Shown piece by piece: positions 7,171 through 15,986 of a stretch of 29,447 nt of DNA. The notes below the pieces were generated by a model, which had not been told where the DNA came from, made no database searches, and saw only the letters and a list, made by a program, of their open reading frames with translations. Numbering within the stretch: the first letter of the stretch is position 1; every line of letters begins with the position of its first letter. The stretch is taken from positions 1 to 29,447 of IMG/VR virus record IMGVR_UViG_3300042542_000793; one strand, 5' to 3'. The DNA is from a virus. The position numbers and the translations under genes are program-made.

Positions 7171-8580
7171 ATGCAGGAACTGAACGTTCAACCATCTAAC
7201 CCCACTCCGTACACCCCCGTAGGGGGCATGTACAATAATAACCCGGTCCCCGGTGCTGGTGGTTTGCCTGCTCTTTCTGGCTTGAACAACCGTATGAACC
7301 CAATGGCGCAAGAGATTCAGGACCAAGGGCGCGGCGAAGACTCCATGCTTGTCCACATGACACCAGACGAGGTTAACAGCCTTCAAGGTCTGGCTATGGC
7401 GCATGGCGGCTCACTTACTATTAACCCGCAAACAGGTCTGCCCGAAGCTGGTTTCCTTAAGAAGCTACTACCTACACTATTAGGCGCTGGCCTTATGCTT
7501 ATTCCGGGCGTGAACGCAATCGCTGCGGCTGGTATGGTTGCTGGCGGCTCTGTTCTTAAAACGGGTAGCCTTAAGAAAGGTCTGATGGCCGGTCTCCAAG
7601 CTTATGGTGGCGCTTCACTTGCTGGTGGTTTGGGTGCTGGTAATGTGTTTGGTGCCGCAGCTAAACAAGCGGCTCCTGCGCTTACAAATGTAGCGACTGG
7701 TGTAGACCTTTCCGGTGTAGCGGCCCAAGCTGCGCAGGGTGCTGGTCAGGCTGCGGCTAAAACGGGTCTTGCTGGGATCGCACAAGGCTTCGGCACTGCT
7801 GCGAAAGCTGGCCTCCCGGGCGGTATCATTGGTAAGGCTGCTCCCATGCTAGCTGCTTCTGGTCTTATGAAGGGTGTTACTGGCGCAATGGCCCCATCAG
7901 GTGGCGGTGTAGCAGGTCCGGCTGGTCAGGTTGATAACTCGTACCAAGGTCCGTACTACGCGCAGCCACGTAAGCAAATATTTTCGGGGACGACTGAAGA
8001 CATACTTGCGGGCAACGGTGGTCAACAGCGGTACTTCGATGTAGATATGCCTGAAATCTATAACACCATGGGTCAGGTCGTACAGCCCGGTTCCCATACA
8101 GTACGCGGTACGCAGATCATGCAGCCGGTGCTGAACCCTAATGCTAAGAAGGGCCAGCCGATGTACGACTTCCAGCCCACTACCTACATGGGCGGCGTTG
8201 ACCCTGAGGAAGAAGGTGTGGGTTACTCCGCAGGTGGCGAACTACAAATTGCCGACGGTGGGTTTATAGTAGACGCCCGCTCAGTAGCCGAAGGTGGTAG
8301 AGGTTATACTGACGCGGGGTTTGACGAATTTAAAAAACTGGGCGGCGTCCCAATTAAGGGTCCGGGCAACGGTGTAAGTGATAGCATCCCTGCCCGTATC
8401 GGTGGTACCCAACCTGCGCGTGTCGCTGCGGGTGAAGTATATATGCCCCCAGAAGCTGTGCGCCGTATCGGTAAAGGGAATCCTAAACATGGTGCTGACA
8501 GACTATACGCTATGATGAACGAAGCCCACAAGGCAACTAAACGAGGGCAAGAACGGAATATCCTTAGGGGGCTTGCATAA
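7171..8580 (+). CDS. Putative internal virion/structural protein with hydrophobic Gly/Ala core
   Basis: A 469-residue protein. Residues about 93-127 (FLKKLLPTLLGAGLMLIPGV and onward) are hydrophobic and may enter a membrane; residues 130-250 are Gly/Ala/Gln-rich. The C-terminal 110 residues form a distinct domain I recognise from other phage structural proteins: GGELQIADGGFIVDARSVAE, then GPGNGVSDSIPARIGGTQPA, RVAAGEVYMPPEAVRRIG and GADRLYAMMNEA. It has no catalytic motif. The order before a transglycosylase-bearing protein and a very large protein suggests an ejection complex that crosses the host envelope. AAGGA lies ten bases before the ATG. It overlaps the next gene by one base (TAATG). 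Confidence 0.65.
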   Translation: MQELNVQPSNPTPYTPVGGMYNNNPVPGAGGLPALSGLNNRMNPMAQEIQDQGRGEDSMLVHMTPDEVNSLQGLAMAHGGSLTINPQTGLPEAGFLKKLLPTLLGAGLMLIPGVNAIAAAGMVAGGSVLKTGSLKKGLMAGLQAYGGASLAGGLGAGNVFGAAAKQAAPALTNVATGVDLSGVAAQAAQGAGQAAAKTGLAGIAQGFGTAAKAGLPGGIIGKAAPMLAASGLMKGVTGAMAPSGGGVAGPAGQVDNSYQGPYYAQPRKQIFSGTTEDILAGNGGQQRYFDVDMPEIYNTMGQVVQPGSHTVRGTQIMQPVLNPNAKKGQPMYDFQPTTYMGGVDPEEEGVGYSAGGELQIADGGFIVDARSVAEGGRGYTDAGFDEFKKLGGVPIKGPGNGVSDSIPARIGGTQPARVAAGEVYMPPEAVRRIGKGNPKHGADRLYAMMNEAHKATKRGQERNILRGLA

Positions 8581-9869
8581 TGGCTAAAACTACTACATCG
8601 AATGTTATTAACACCACATCGAATATCGGACCGTCCCAGCAGCCGTACTATAACACTGCGATGCAGCAGGCAGCGGGGCTACTTACTACGCCTGCCCCGC
8701 GCTATGTGTCCACGGACCCAGTTACCGGTAAGCAAACCCCTATTGGGCGTATTGCTGGGTTCACCGATCAACAGAAGAATCTTCAAGGTCAAATTGCTGG
8801 GTTGCAGGCACCGCGTCAGTTTGGTGATGCGAGCACACTTGCTGCCACTGCGGGCCTTGGTTCTTTGCAAGCTGGTCAATACACACCGGGTCAGTTTGGT
8901 TTTCAGCAGGTTGCAGGCTCTCAGACACAAGCCGACAAGATGAACGCTGCCCAGACGGGCTATAATCCCAACCTAACGACGTTTCAGATGCAAGCTCCCG
9001 ACCAGTTTGGGCAGCAGCAAACTGAACAATATATGTCGCCGTATATCCGCAACGTGCTCGACACACAGAAGCGCGAAGCCATCCAAGATGCACGGCAGGG
9101 GCAGATTGTCCAAGACCTAGGTGCAGCCCGTCAGGGTACTTATGGTGGTAGCCGTCAGCTACTTGCTGGTCTTGAGCGCGAACGGGGCCTTGGCCAGCAA
9201 CTTGGTGATATTGAAGCCCGTGGTTTGCAGTCAGCGTTTGAAAACGCACAGGCTCAATTTGAGCGTGACCGTGGCGCGACTATGACAGCGCAACAGCAGA
9301 ATTTGGCGGCTCAGCTTGGTGTCCAGCAACTTGGCACTGACGTCGGCTTGAAAACTGCCTTGGCTAACCTTGATGCTGAGCAACAGGCTCGCGTCCAGAA
9401 CATGACCGCTGAGAATCAAATGCGTGGTATGAACGCAGAACAGGCGTTGCGCGCTGCACTCTCTAACCAGCAGGCAGGGCTTGATGTTCAACGTATGGGT
9501 GAGCAGTCGCGTCAGTTTGGTTCGTCGCAGGGACTTGCAGGGCTGGCACAAGCTGGTCAGATGGGTCAGACACTTGCCAATATCGGCTCGGCACAGCAGC
9601 AGGCTGATGCTCAGCGTCTTGGTATGCAGAAGGCCAACGCGGCAGAAGAACAATTACTTAACCAGCAAAAATTGGATTTGTCCTATTCAGACTTCCTGCG
9701 GGATGCCGATAACCCGTACACGCAACTTCAGCGTTATATGAATATCATGAGCGGTGTACCGCAGGCTACAACCAGTACGGAAACTAGAAGCGCGCCGTCT
9801 ATGTCGGTAGGTGAACGGCTTCTGGCTGGTGGGTTAGGTGCGTATAGCACATACAAGATGGGGACTTAA
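8580..9869 (+). CDS. Gln/Ala-rich putative internal virion protein
   Basis: A 429-residue protein starting on the previous stop. Residues 1-140 contain spaced QFG/PGQFGFQQ and TGYNPNL motifs; residues about 150-330 are strongly helical and rich in Gln, Ala, Leu and Arg (for example QNLAAQLGVQQLGTDVGLKT), suggesting long coiled-coil or bundled helices. The C-terminus (from about residue 400) carries a hydrophobic glycine stretch, LLAGGLGAYSTYKMG. There is no enzyme motif. Composition and place between two other particle proteins fit an internal virion protein similar in role to T7 gp14/gp15, though no sequence homology is claimed. The next gene begins five bases downstream. Confidence 0.6.
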   Translation: MAKTTTSNVINTTSNIGPSQQPYYNTAMQQAAGLLTTPAPRYVSTDPVTGKQTPIGRIAGFTDQQKNLQGQIAGLQAPRQFGDASTLAATAGLGSLQAGQYTPGQFGFQQVAGSQTQADKMNAAQTGYNPNLTTFQMQAPDQFGQQQTEQYMSPYIRNVLDTQKREAIQDARQGQIVQDLGAARQGTYGGSRQLLAGLERERGLGQQLGDIEARGLQSAFENAQAQFERDRGATMTAQQQNLAAQLGVQQLGTDVGLKTALANLDAEQQARVQNMTAENQMRGMNAEQALRAALSNQQAGLDVQRMGEQSRQFGSSQGLAGLAQAGQMGQTLANIGSAQQQADAQRLGMQKANAAEEQLLNQQKLDLSYSDFLRDADNPYTQLQRYMNIMSGVPQATTSTETRSAPSMSVGERLLAGGLGAYSTYKMGT

Positions 9870-9874
9870 CAGAT

Positions 9875-11509
9875 ATGGCGACGTTTAGCATGAACGCCCC
9901 GGAAGAAGTTGCTAAGTTTTACGGCGGCAACAAGCAGAAGATTTTACAAGCGCTACAGAGCGGTGCGCTTAGGAAGTTTGCTCCTGCGCCGTTCGACCAG
10001 ACGATAGCACTGGCCGCTGGCAATTTTATTGACGAAATGCGTAATGCGGCGCAGGCGGAACAAATTCCGCAGCAGACGGTTTTTGAAAAAACTTTTGCTC
10101 CTCCTGCTCCCATGGGTGGAATTGGTGCGCCTCCCCCTATGCCTCCGCAAGGTCCTCCTGCCGGTCTTGGCGCTACGCCAGAAGCTGCACAGATGCCTCA
10201 GATGCCCGTGCCTGAGATGCCTATGCCTGAGATGCCTATGCCCGAGATGCCGCAGGAAGAAGCGCCAATGGGTATGGCCGAAGGTGGACTTACTACACTC
10301 CCTCTGCCTGACACTATGTTCGACGAGCCTAATAACGGTGGCTATGACGATACGTTTGCTGGTGGTGGTATCGTTGCGTTTGCTGGCGGCGGCATGTCCA
10401 ACCTTTATGACGATGTGGAATATTGGGAAAGCGGCGGCAAGCAGAGCGCTGTAAGCCCTAAAGGTGCGCGTGGCGTTATGCAGCTTATGAGCGGCACAAG
10501 CCGTGATCCGGGCTTTGGCGTCGAACCAACCCGTGACGATAGCGAATCAGAGAACCGTCGTGTGGGCCAGCAATATCTTGATGCCATGTTCCGTCGCTAT
10601 GGCGACCAGCCTACTGCGCTTGCTGCGTATAACTGGGGTCCGGGCAACGTAGATAAGTGGCTACAGAAGGGTGGCGACCCTAAGAAGCTTCCGGCTGAGA
10701 CCAAGAAGTATATCTCGAATGTCATGAAGGGTAGTGAACCGCCTATTCGTGAGCGCAATACGCGTACGGCCCAAGGTTTCACATCTAACCTTAACGATAT
10801 TTCTGATTTGGTTGATCGTCGCTACGGCAAGACTGACGAAGAAAAAACCAACGAAGAAGCGCTACTGGCTCGGGCCAAGGAGATGGGCTCTCCTGAATAC
10901 GCAGCTAAAGAAGCTAAAGACTCTATATATAGGACACTGGCGGCTATCGGCTTCGGTGCGGCAGCTTCTGACGCTCCTGATCTAGCATCGGCTCTTTTTA
11001 AATCTACTGCTGCGGAGTTCGGTACTTACGTTGCCGACAAGAAAGAACGTAAGCAGCTTAAGGATAAGGCTCTTAACCTCATGGTTGCGAACGGTGCTAA
11101 AAACCGCAAGGACGCCATGGAGCGGTTTAACTTGGCTCTTAAAATTCAAGAAGGACAGCTTGCTCAACAGCAGTTTGGTCAGAAGCTGGACCTCGATGAA
11201 CGTCAAGTTGTCGTGGCTGAGAATAAGCTCAGGGAAGAAATTCGCCTTGCTGGCCTCACGAAGCCTGAAGATATTAAGGACCGCCTCCAGCGCATCGCGT
11301 TCGAATATGCCCCGGGTACGCCAGAGCATGAGGCAGCTATGCGCGTTCTTAAGGTAGGCTCAGCCCCAACTGCGGCTGCGAATATGACGCTTGAAGGTAT
11401 CCGGAACCTAAAAGAGGGCCGTGCTGGCGGCACCGCCGAAGGGGCTACAGCTAAAGATAGCGATGGTAAAACAATAGTGTTCTCCAACGGACAATGGATG
11501 TATCCATAA
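9875..11509 (+). CDS. Virion-associated lytic transglycosylase (SLT domain)
   Basis: A 544-residue protein. Residues 1-75 form a helical N-terminus; 76-130 are Pro/Met-rich with PEMPM repeats; 155-173 hold FAGGGIVAFAGGG, a motif common in aquatic phage virion proteins. Residues about 176-287 are a lysozyme-like SLT fold: WESGGKQSAVSPKGARGVMQ puts the catalytic acid at Glu185, and AAYNWGPGNVDKWL is the conserved later motif. The rest (residues about 300-480) is helical and Lys/Glu-rich, ending in a small DGKTIVFSNGQWMY piece. The likely job is local opening of peptidoglycan during DNA entry, as for T7 gp16 or other ejection proteins, not lysis. There is no signal peptide. Its Shine-Dalgarno is weak. 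Confidence 0.85.
   Translation: MATFSMNAPEEVAKFYGGNKQKILQALQSGALRKFAPAPFDQTIALAAGNFIDEMRNAAQAEQIPQQTVFEKTFAPPAPMGGIGAPPPMPPQGPPAGLGATPEAAQMPQMPVPEMPMPEMPMPEMPQEEAPMGMAEGGLTTLPLPDTMFDEPNNGGYDDTFAGGGIVAFAGGGMSNLYDDVEYWESGGKQSAVSPKGARGVMQLMSGTSRDPGFGVEPTRDDSESENRRVGQQYLDAMFRRYGDQPTALAAYNWGPGNVDKWLQKGGDPKKLPAETKKYISNVMKGSEPPIRERNTRTAQGFTSNLNDISDLVDRRYGKTDEEKTNEEALLARAKEMGSPEYAAKEAKDSIYRTLAAIGFGAAASDAPDLASALFKSTAAEFGTYVADKKERKQLKDKALNLMVANGAKNRKDAMERFNLALKIQEGQLAQQQFGQKLDLDERQVVVAENKLREEIRLAGLTKPEDIKDRLQRIAFEYAPGTPEHEAAMRVLKVGSAPTAAANMTLEGIRNLKEGRAGGTAEGATAKDSDGKTIVFSNGQWMYP
10211..10252 (+). repeat. 15-base tandem repeat encoding PEMPM
   Basis: Two perfect copies of CCTGAGATGCCTATG (10211-10225 and 10226-10240) are followed by a partial, diverged copy. 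They lie in the Pro/Met linker before the transglycosylase domain and keep the reading frame, so copy number can change without breaking the gene. Confidence 0.9.
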
Positions 11510-11512
11510 CCC

Positions 11513-14500
11513 ATGCCTACTCCTGTCCCCCTGAACAAACTTCCGGAGGGTCTACGATCCTCAGGTGGTAAAGCTGTCCCGCTAGATAAGCTTCCGGAAG
11601 GGCTTCGGCCCCAGAAGGAGGCTGCGGGCTTCTTTGGCTCCTTGATGGAGGGTGCCCAGACCCTTGGTATTACTGACGAAGCTGCGGCATTTGCTGCTGA
11701 TCCCAGTGAGAAGAACCGTCGTGCGCTTATAAAGGCTGGCGAGTCCAAGTATCGGCAGGTTGGGTTTGGTGAGGGTGAAAACTTTGAAGCCTTTAAGCAG
11801 TTGCTCGGTGGGTCAATCGGCCAGCTTGCGGCCCCTGTTGCTGCGGGTGTCGGCGCTTCGTTCGTATCTACCCCTGTCGGCGGTCTTGCTGCGGCGAGTG
11901 CGGTTTCGGGTACTCAATACACATCCCAGAACCTTTTGCGTCAGGCGCAGGAGCAAGAAGCAGCTATAGCGGCAGGCAAGAAGCCTGAAGATACTTCAGT
12001 AGGTAAAGCTATCTTAGCAGCTACCGGGCAAACTGCGCTTGATTTAGCTGGTGGTAAAGTCTTCTCTGGCGTTGCCAAAGCCTTCCCATTCATGCGTCCT
12101 CTATTGGGTAACGCTGGCGGTAAAGCCGCCCAAAATGCTGGGGAAGTGCTGGCCGACGCAGCAGAAAAAGGTACGATCAAGTTCTCCAAGGGTGTTGCCA
12201 CTGGCGTTGGTAAGGGCGTAGCCTTTGAAGTCCCGCAAGAAGTTGCGCAGCAGGGTCTTGAACGCTGGCAGGCTGGCCTGTCACTGTCCGATGAGCAAGC
12301 CCAAGGTGAATATGGTCAGGCTGCAATCGGCGCACTGCTCCTTGGTGGTGGTCTTGGTGGTGTTTCCGGCGCTCTATCCTCACGCAGTACGAAAGCTGCC
12401 CCTGAAGAAGAAATTGAGCCAGATGCTCCTGAGCCTGATATCATCCCTACTACCCCCGTTGAACGTGAGGGTGTCTTCTCCCGCTTAGCTGGTGCCGCTG
12501 GCGCTGATCTATCCACTGGGGCAACCGCAGCTATTAAGGCGCTTGAACGCCGCGTATCCAACGACCTATCGACTAACACGCCAGAAAGTCTGGCCAAAGC
12601 GCGGGAATATATAGCCAGCCAAGAAGACCAGATTGCTGCAGGGCAGTTCCCCGAAGATATGGCTGATCCGCTGGTAAAGGCTTTGGATGAAGCAAAGCGC
12701 ATGGTGGGAGAAGCTACACCAGCGGAGACAGAAGCTGCGTCAGCGACGCAAGGGGAAGAGGCCGATGCAGGAGTTGGAGGAGATACAGCACCTATCGGTG
12801 ACGAGCTTGGAACAGGCGTTCCGCCTAGTGGAGAACCGGGACCTGCCGGAGATACTACCGGAGGAGTTGAACAACCTGACTCGGAAGCAGTGGGAGTCGA
12901 TAGTGTACCTCCTGTTTCTTCTTCGGTCAGCCCAGATGCGCAGCCTGATACACTAGCCCGGGAAGAAGAGATTGCTGCCCCTACTGAAGCAGGACGAGTA
13001 TCGGAGCTTAAGCCTGCGCCAAACTGGATGGTTAAGTACGTCGATAAGTTCGGTATGTCCGGGCCACTTGACGCGTGGGCGAAGAGCACACTTGGCTACA
13101 CGGTGCTACCAGAGCAACTGGGGACCGAAGGTAAGCTTAAGATGGCAGCGTCGCAGCAGGCAGGCCAAGAACGGCTCCTTCAGCGTAACTTCTTCGACCC
13201 CATTGTGGAAGCTGCGGGTAGGCTTAAGGTAGATATGGGTGACCTTGGGATGTACCTATGGGCACGCGGTGCTGCGGATCGCAACCGTATTGTGGCTGAA
13301 CAGAACGTAGACTTTCCTGAAGGTGGTTCGGGTCTCACTACTGCGCAAGCAGCAGAGACTATGCAGAAGTTTAAGGATGAAGGACTGCTACCCAAGCTGA
13401 ACCAGCTTGCGCGTAAGGCTGACGCCATTGTGGACTTCACACTCAAAGAGAAGGTCAAGGCTGGCCTGATGACCGCAGAGGAAGCCAAGCAGCTACGCGA
13501 GACGCAAAAATACTACATGCCGCTCAAAGGTTTTGCTTCCGATGGTGACATGATGACAGCCGACATTGGTGAGGATGCCCATAGTCCTGACCGCCGCGCC
13601 GAAGCTGCGCAGGCGCTTCGCACCGCTGTACCCACTGGTAGCATCAACGAATACCGTAAGGCGTTTGGTCGTGGGTCCATGCCTTTCCATCCGCTCTTCA
13701 ATCTGTTCCAAGACGCAGAGCAGGCGGTACGTCGCAACATTACCAACGAAGCCATCAAGCCCATACTTAAGACGTTTCAGGCAAACCCTAGTGCCTTCGA
13801 TGGTATTATGAACGTTTACACCGACACCAACCCCAAGAAGGTTATGATGGGTCGGGACATCCCCGGTGGGCGTTTTGAGCCTGTGGATATGAAGCAGGAA
13901 TACTACAACGACAAACAGGGTAAGTATTATCTCGTTAAGGATAACGGTGTCGCGCACTACATTGAGTTTGCTGATAAGGGCGTAGGGGCTGACCTTAACC
14001 GCATGTTCGCCAACATGAACCCCAAGGACATGGAAGGCGCGATCCAGCAGCTTGCTAACGTCAACAACTTCCTCAAGGGGATGCTGACCTACAAGAACCC
14101 GCTATACCTGATGTTTGTGGCTCCGTTCCGCGACGTTTCGGACGCGGTGGCTACGGCCATGCTCCGCCAGAACACCAAGGGTGACGCCGCCTTTGGTAAA
14201 AATCTGGCGGCTAAGACGTTTGCCTACTCTATCAACCCAACCACATGGAGCACCATTGGCCGCTTCGTGTTTGGTAAGGGGGCTATGAACGACGAGACCG
14301 GCAAGCTCCTTGAAGCCATGATACGTGACGGTGGTACACCGCTACAAACGCGCTTCCTTAATACACAGGAAAAGGCTGCTGCCGCCAACAAGGCTATTAG
14401 CCAACTACGTGGTTTGGATGGTATGAACCCCAAAGCCCGTGCAGGAAACATACTAACTGGCCTAAATACTTGGGTTGATGGGCTTGCCGACATCATGGAT

Positions 14501-15724
14501 ATGGCTGCTCGTTTCGCTACGTACCGTGCTGCTGATGACTTAGGTATAAAGGGGGCTGCTGCCGCTGACCTTGCGCTTGACTCGTCGCTGAACCTTACCC
14601 GTCGTGGTGAGATGGCGCGTGGTATCGACCTTGTTATCCCATTCTTCGGTGCCAGTATTGAAGGTAGCCGTAAGACGCTCCGTATCCTCACCAACCCTAG
14701 GTCTGCGGCAAAAATCATTGGTGGCCTTATCGCTTATGGTGCGATGGAGTCTGTGTGGAACTCCATGCAGAGTGGCGACAGCGACGATGACGGGCAGGAA
14801 GATTATCTCGACCTCGACCAAGGTGCTAGTTTGCGTATGTCTCGCGCTACGATCTATTATGGTAGCGGCCCAGACGATTATGTCAAAATACCAATCGGTC
14901 AGATGCTGGGCTACTTCAAGTTCATGGGGAACAAGATTGGTGACGTAATGGCAGGTGCCAGCACGACAAGTGAGGCAACTAAGGGTCTTGTACCCGGCTT
15001 CTTCAGCTTGATGTCCCCGATGCGTATCCCAAGTGGTGACTTGCCTAGCTTTGCCAGTGCTGTTACGCCGCTGGTAGGTAAGCCGTTTGTCGGCGTTGGG
15101 TTCAACCAGAACTTCTTTGGGTCGCCCATCTATACAGAGTCGTTCCCCGGTGGTGCGCCTAAGTCTGAGCTTGGTCGTCCCAGCACTGCTGAACCGTGGC
15201 AGGAAATCGCCAAGGCTGTAAACTACGCTACGGGTGGTTCGGAAGCTGTTAGTGGGGCTGCGGACTTCCAGCCTGAAGTCTACCGCTATTTCATTGAAAG
15301 TTACTTCGGTGGGCCTTACCAGTTGGCAAAACAGATGGTGGGTCTGAAGGACGCCGAGGAACTAGCGGACGTTCCGGGGATCAAGAGCTTTGTTGGTACT
15401 GGCGCAGAGTATGCAGCGCAAACCAAGTACTTCGCAAATACCGACACCACACGCCAGATCATGAACCGCCTGAACAAATTAACGCCAGAACAACAGGCAG
15501 CGCAGGGTGAGCGGTACTTCGTGGATACTGATCCTCGCGTTCTTGACGCATATAAAGCTGTGGAAGCTAATCTCGACCGCATCAATAAGGCCCAGAAGGA
15601 AATCCTTGCGGCGGAGATGTCTGACAAAGATAAGCAGATGGTTCTTGACTACTACCGAGCCGAGAAAAACCAGTATTACAGCGCGTTTAACTCCGTTTAC
15701 AACGCAGCTAAGAAGGGCGAATAA
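11513..15724 (+). CDS. Giant internal virion/ejection protein with LPD38-like region
   Basis: A 1403-residue protein, the largest here. The N-terminus has a duplicated motif, PLNKLPEGLR and PLDKLPEGLR, within residues 5-32. Residues about 95-130 are hydrophobic (GQLAAPVAAGVGASFVSTPV), and residues 390-500 are an acidic Pro/Glu/Gly-rich linker. From about residue 845 comes a block resembling the large polyvalent protein-associated domain LPD38 (FLKGMLTYKNPLYLMFVAPF, then RDVSDAV), known from very large phage virion proteins. VIPFFGASIEGSRKTLRIL (about 1040) and a hydrophobic IIGGLIAYGAMESVW (about 1068) follow. The likely role is DNA ejection or envelope penetration. I see no polymerase or protease motif. 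It ends the plus-strand operon; the stop lies in the A-tract of the following hairpin. Confidence 0.8.
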   Translation: MPTPVPLNKLPEGLRSSGGKAVPLDKLPEGLRPQKEAAGFFGSLMEGAQTLGITDEAAAFAADPSEKNRRALIKAGESKYRQVGFGEGENFEAFKQLLGGSIGQLAAPVAAGVGASFVSTPVGGLAAASAVSGTQYTSQNLLRQAQEQEAAIAAGKKPEDTSVGKAILAATGQTALDLAGGKVFSGVAKAFPFMRPLLGNAGGKAAQNAGEVLADAAEKGTIKFSKGVATGVGKGVAFEVPQEVAQQGLERWQAGLSLSDEQAQGEYGQAAIGALLLGGGLGGVSGALSSRSTKAAPEEEIEPDAPEPDIIPTTPVEREGVFSRLAGAAGADLSTGATAAIKALERRVSNDLSTNTPESLAKAREYIASQEDQIAAGQFPEDMADPLVKALDEAKRMVGEATPAETEAASATQGEEADAGVGGDTAPIGDELGTGVPPSGEPGPAGDTTGGVEQPDSEAVGVDSVPPVSSSVSPDAQPDTLAREEEIAAPTEAGRVSELKPAPNWMVKYVDKFGMSGPLDAWAKSTLGYTVLPEQLGTEGKLKMAASQQAGQERLLQRNFFDPIVEAAGRLKVDMGDLGMYLWARGAADRNRIVAEQNVDFPEGGSGLTTAQAAETMQKFKDEGLLPKLNQLARKADAIVDFTLKEKVKAGLMTAEEAKQLRETQKYYMPLKGFASDGDMMTADIGEDAHSPDRRAEAAQALRTAVPTGSINEYRKAFGRGSMPFHPLFNLFQDAEQAVRRNITNEAIKPILKTFQANPSAFDGIMNVYTDTNPKKVMMGRDIPGGRFEPVDMKQEYYNDKQGKYYLVKDNGVAHYIEFADKGVGADLNRMFANMNPKDMEGAIQQLANVNNFLKGMLTYKNPLYLMFVAPFRDVSDAVATAMLRQNTKGDAAFGKNLAAKTFAYSINPTTWSTIGRFVFGKGAMNDETGKLLEAMIRDGGTPLQTRFLNTQEKAAAANKAISQLRGLDGMNPKARAGNILTGLNTWVDGLADIMDMAARFATYRAADDLGIKGAAAADLALDSSLNLTRRGEMARGIDLVIPFFGASIEGSRKTLRILTNPRSAAKIIGGLIAYGAMESVWNSMQSGDSDDDGQEDYLDLDQGASLRMSRATIYYGSGPDDYVKIPIGQMLGYFKFMGNKIGDVMAGASTTSEATKGLVPGFFSLMSPMRIPSGDLPSFASAVTPLVGKPFVGVGFNQNFFGSPIYTESFPGGAPKSELGRPSTAEPWQEIAKAVNYATGGSEAVSGAADFQPEVYRYFIESYFGGPYQLAKQMVGLKDAEELADVPGIKSFVGTGAEYAAQTKYFANTDTTRQIMNRLNKLTPEQQAAQGERYFVDTDPRVLDAYKAVEANLDRINKAQKEILAAEMSDKDKQMVLDYYRAEKNQYYSAFNSVYNAAKKGE

Positions 15725-15756
15725 AAAAGCCCCCAGCCGCGAACGACTGAGGGCTT
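15723..15756 (-). terminator. Intrinsic terminator for the minus-strand operon
   Basis: A 10-base-pair stem with one mismatch (15727-15736 with 15747-15756) closes a 10-base loop. Read on the minus strand, the stem ends in GGGGGCTT and runs into six T residues (15728-15723). On the plus strand there is no T-tract after the stem, so it is a proper terminator only for the leftward replication genes. It overlaps the stop codon of the 1403-residue gene. Confidence 0.8.
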
Positions 15757-15767
15757 GGAGTGATGTA

Positions 15768-15917
15768 ATGCAGGAAGGAGCAAACTTCCGCAGCCCGTAT
15801 ACTCACATCCGCCAGACTCGTAAACCCCTTATCCCGTCTTCTATGGTAAAATGTATCAATATCTTGACCCTTAGGCGATTGGTAACCACTAGCAGTTGTG
15901 TTTTGGCACGAGCGTAA
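15768..15917 (+). CDS. Possible 49-residue basic protein (doubtful)
   Basis: A small reading frame in the convergent gap. GGAG at 15757-15760 lies seven bases before the ATG. The initiation region GAGTGATGTAATGCAG (15758-15773) is identical to that of the minus-strand primase gene. The product would be Arg/Lys/Ser/Thr-rich (QEGANFRSPYTHIRQTRKPL ...) with no recognised domain. An AAGGAGCAAAC box at 15775-15785 sits inside it with no start codon behind it. The frame may be a real short gene or a relic of a rearranged initiation site. Confidence 0.28.
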   Translation: MQEGANFRSPYTHIRQTRKPLIPSSMVKCINILTLRRLVTTSSCVLARA

Positions 15918-15936
15918 TCAAGGCACGGGAAGAAGA

Positions 15937-15961
15937 CGGAGGTCCCCTTTTTGAACCTCCG
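15937..15961. other. Hairpin in the convergent intergenic region
   Basis: A perfect 7-base-pair inverted repeat, CGGAGGT with ACCTCCG, encloses an 11-base loop. It lies 26 bases beyond the primase stop. Neither strand has a clean T-tract after it (minus strand continues TCTTCTTCC), so it could be a weak terminator or an RNA 3'-end stabiliser. The rest of 15918-15986 shows no gene. Confidence 0.45.
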
Positions 15962-15986
15962 CCAGTTTAATTCATAGGTTACGCCC

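Noticed and set aside
12316-13089. 257-codon minus-strand open frame
   Set aside because: Antisense to the giant virion gene; Ser/Pro/Ala-rich low-complexity translation typical of a shadow frame, no ribosome site.
13493-13957. 154-codon minus-strand frame
   Set aside because: Antisense inside the 1403-residue gene and without domain pattern or ribosome site.
15757-15986. Possible tRNA in the convergent gap (GGTTC-like stretch on the minus strand)
   Set aside because: No cloverleaf can be drawn; acceptor and anticodon stems are missing.
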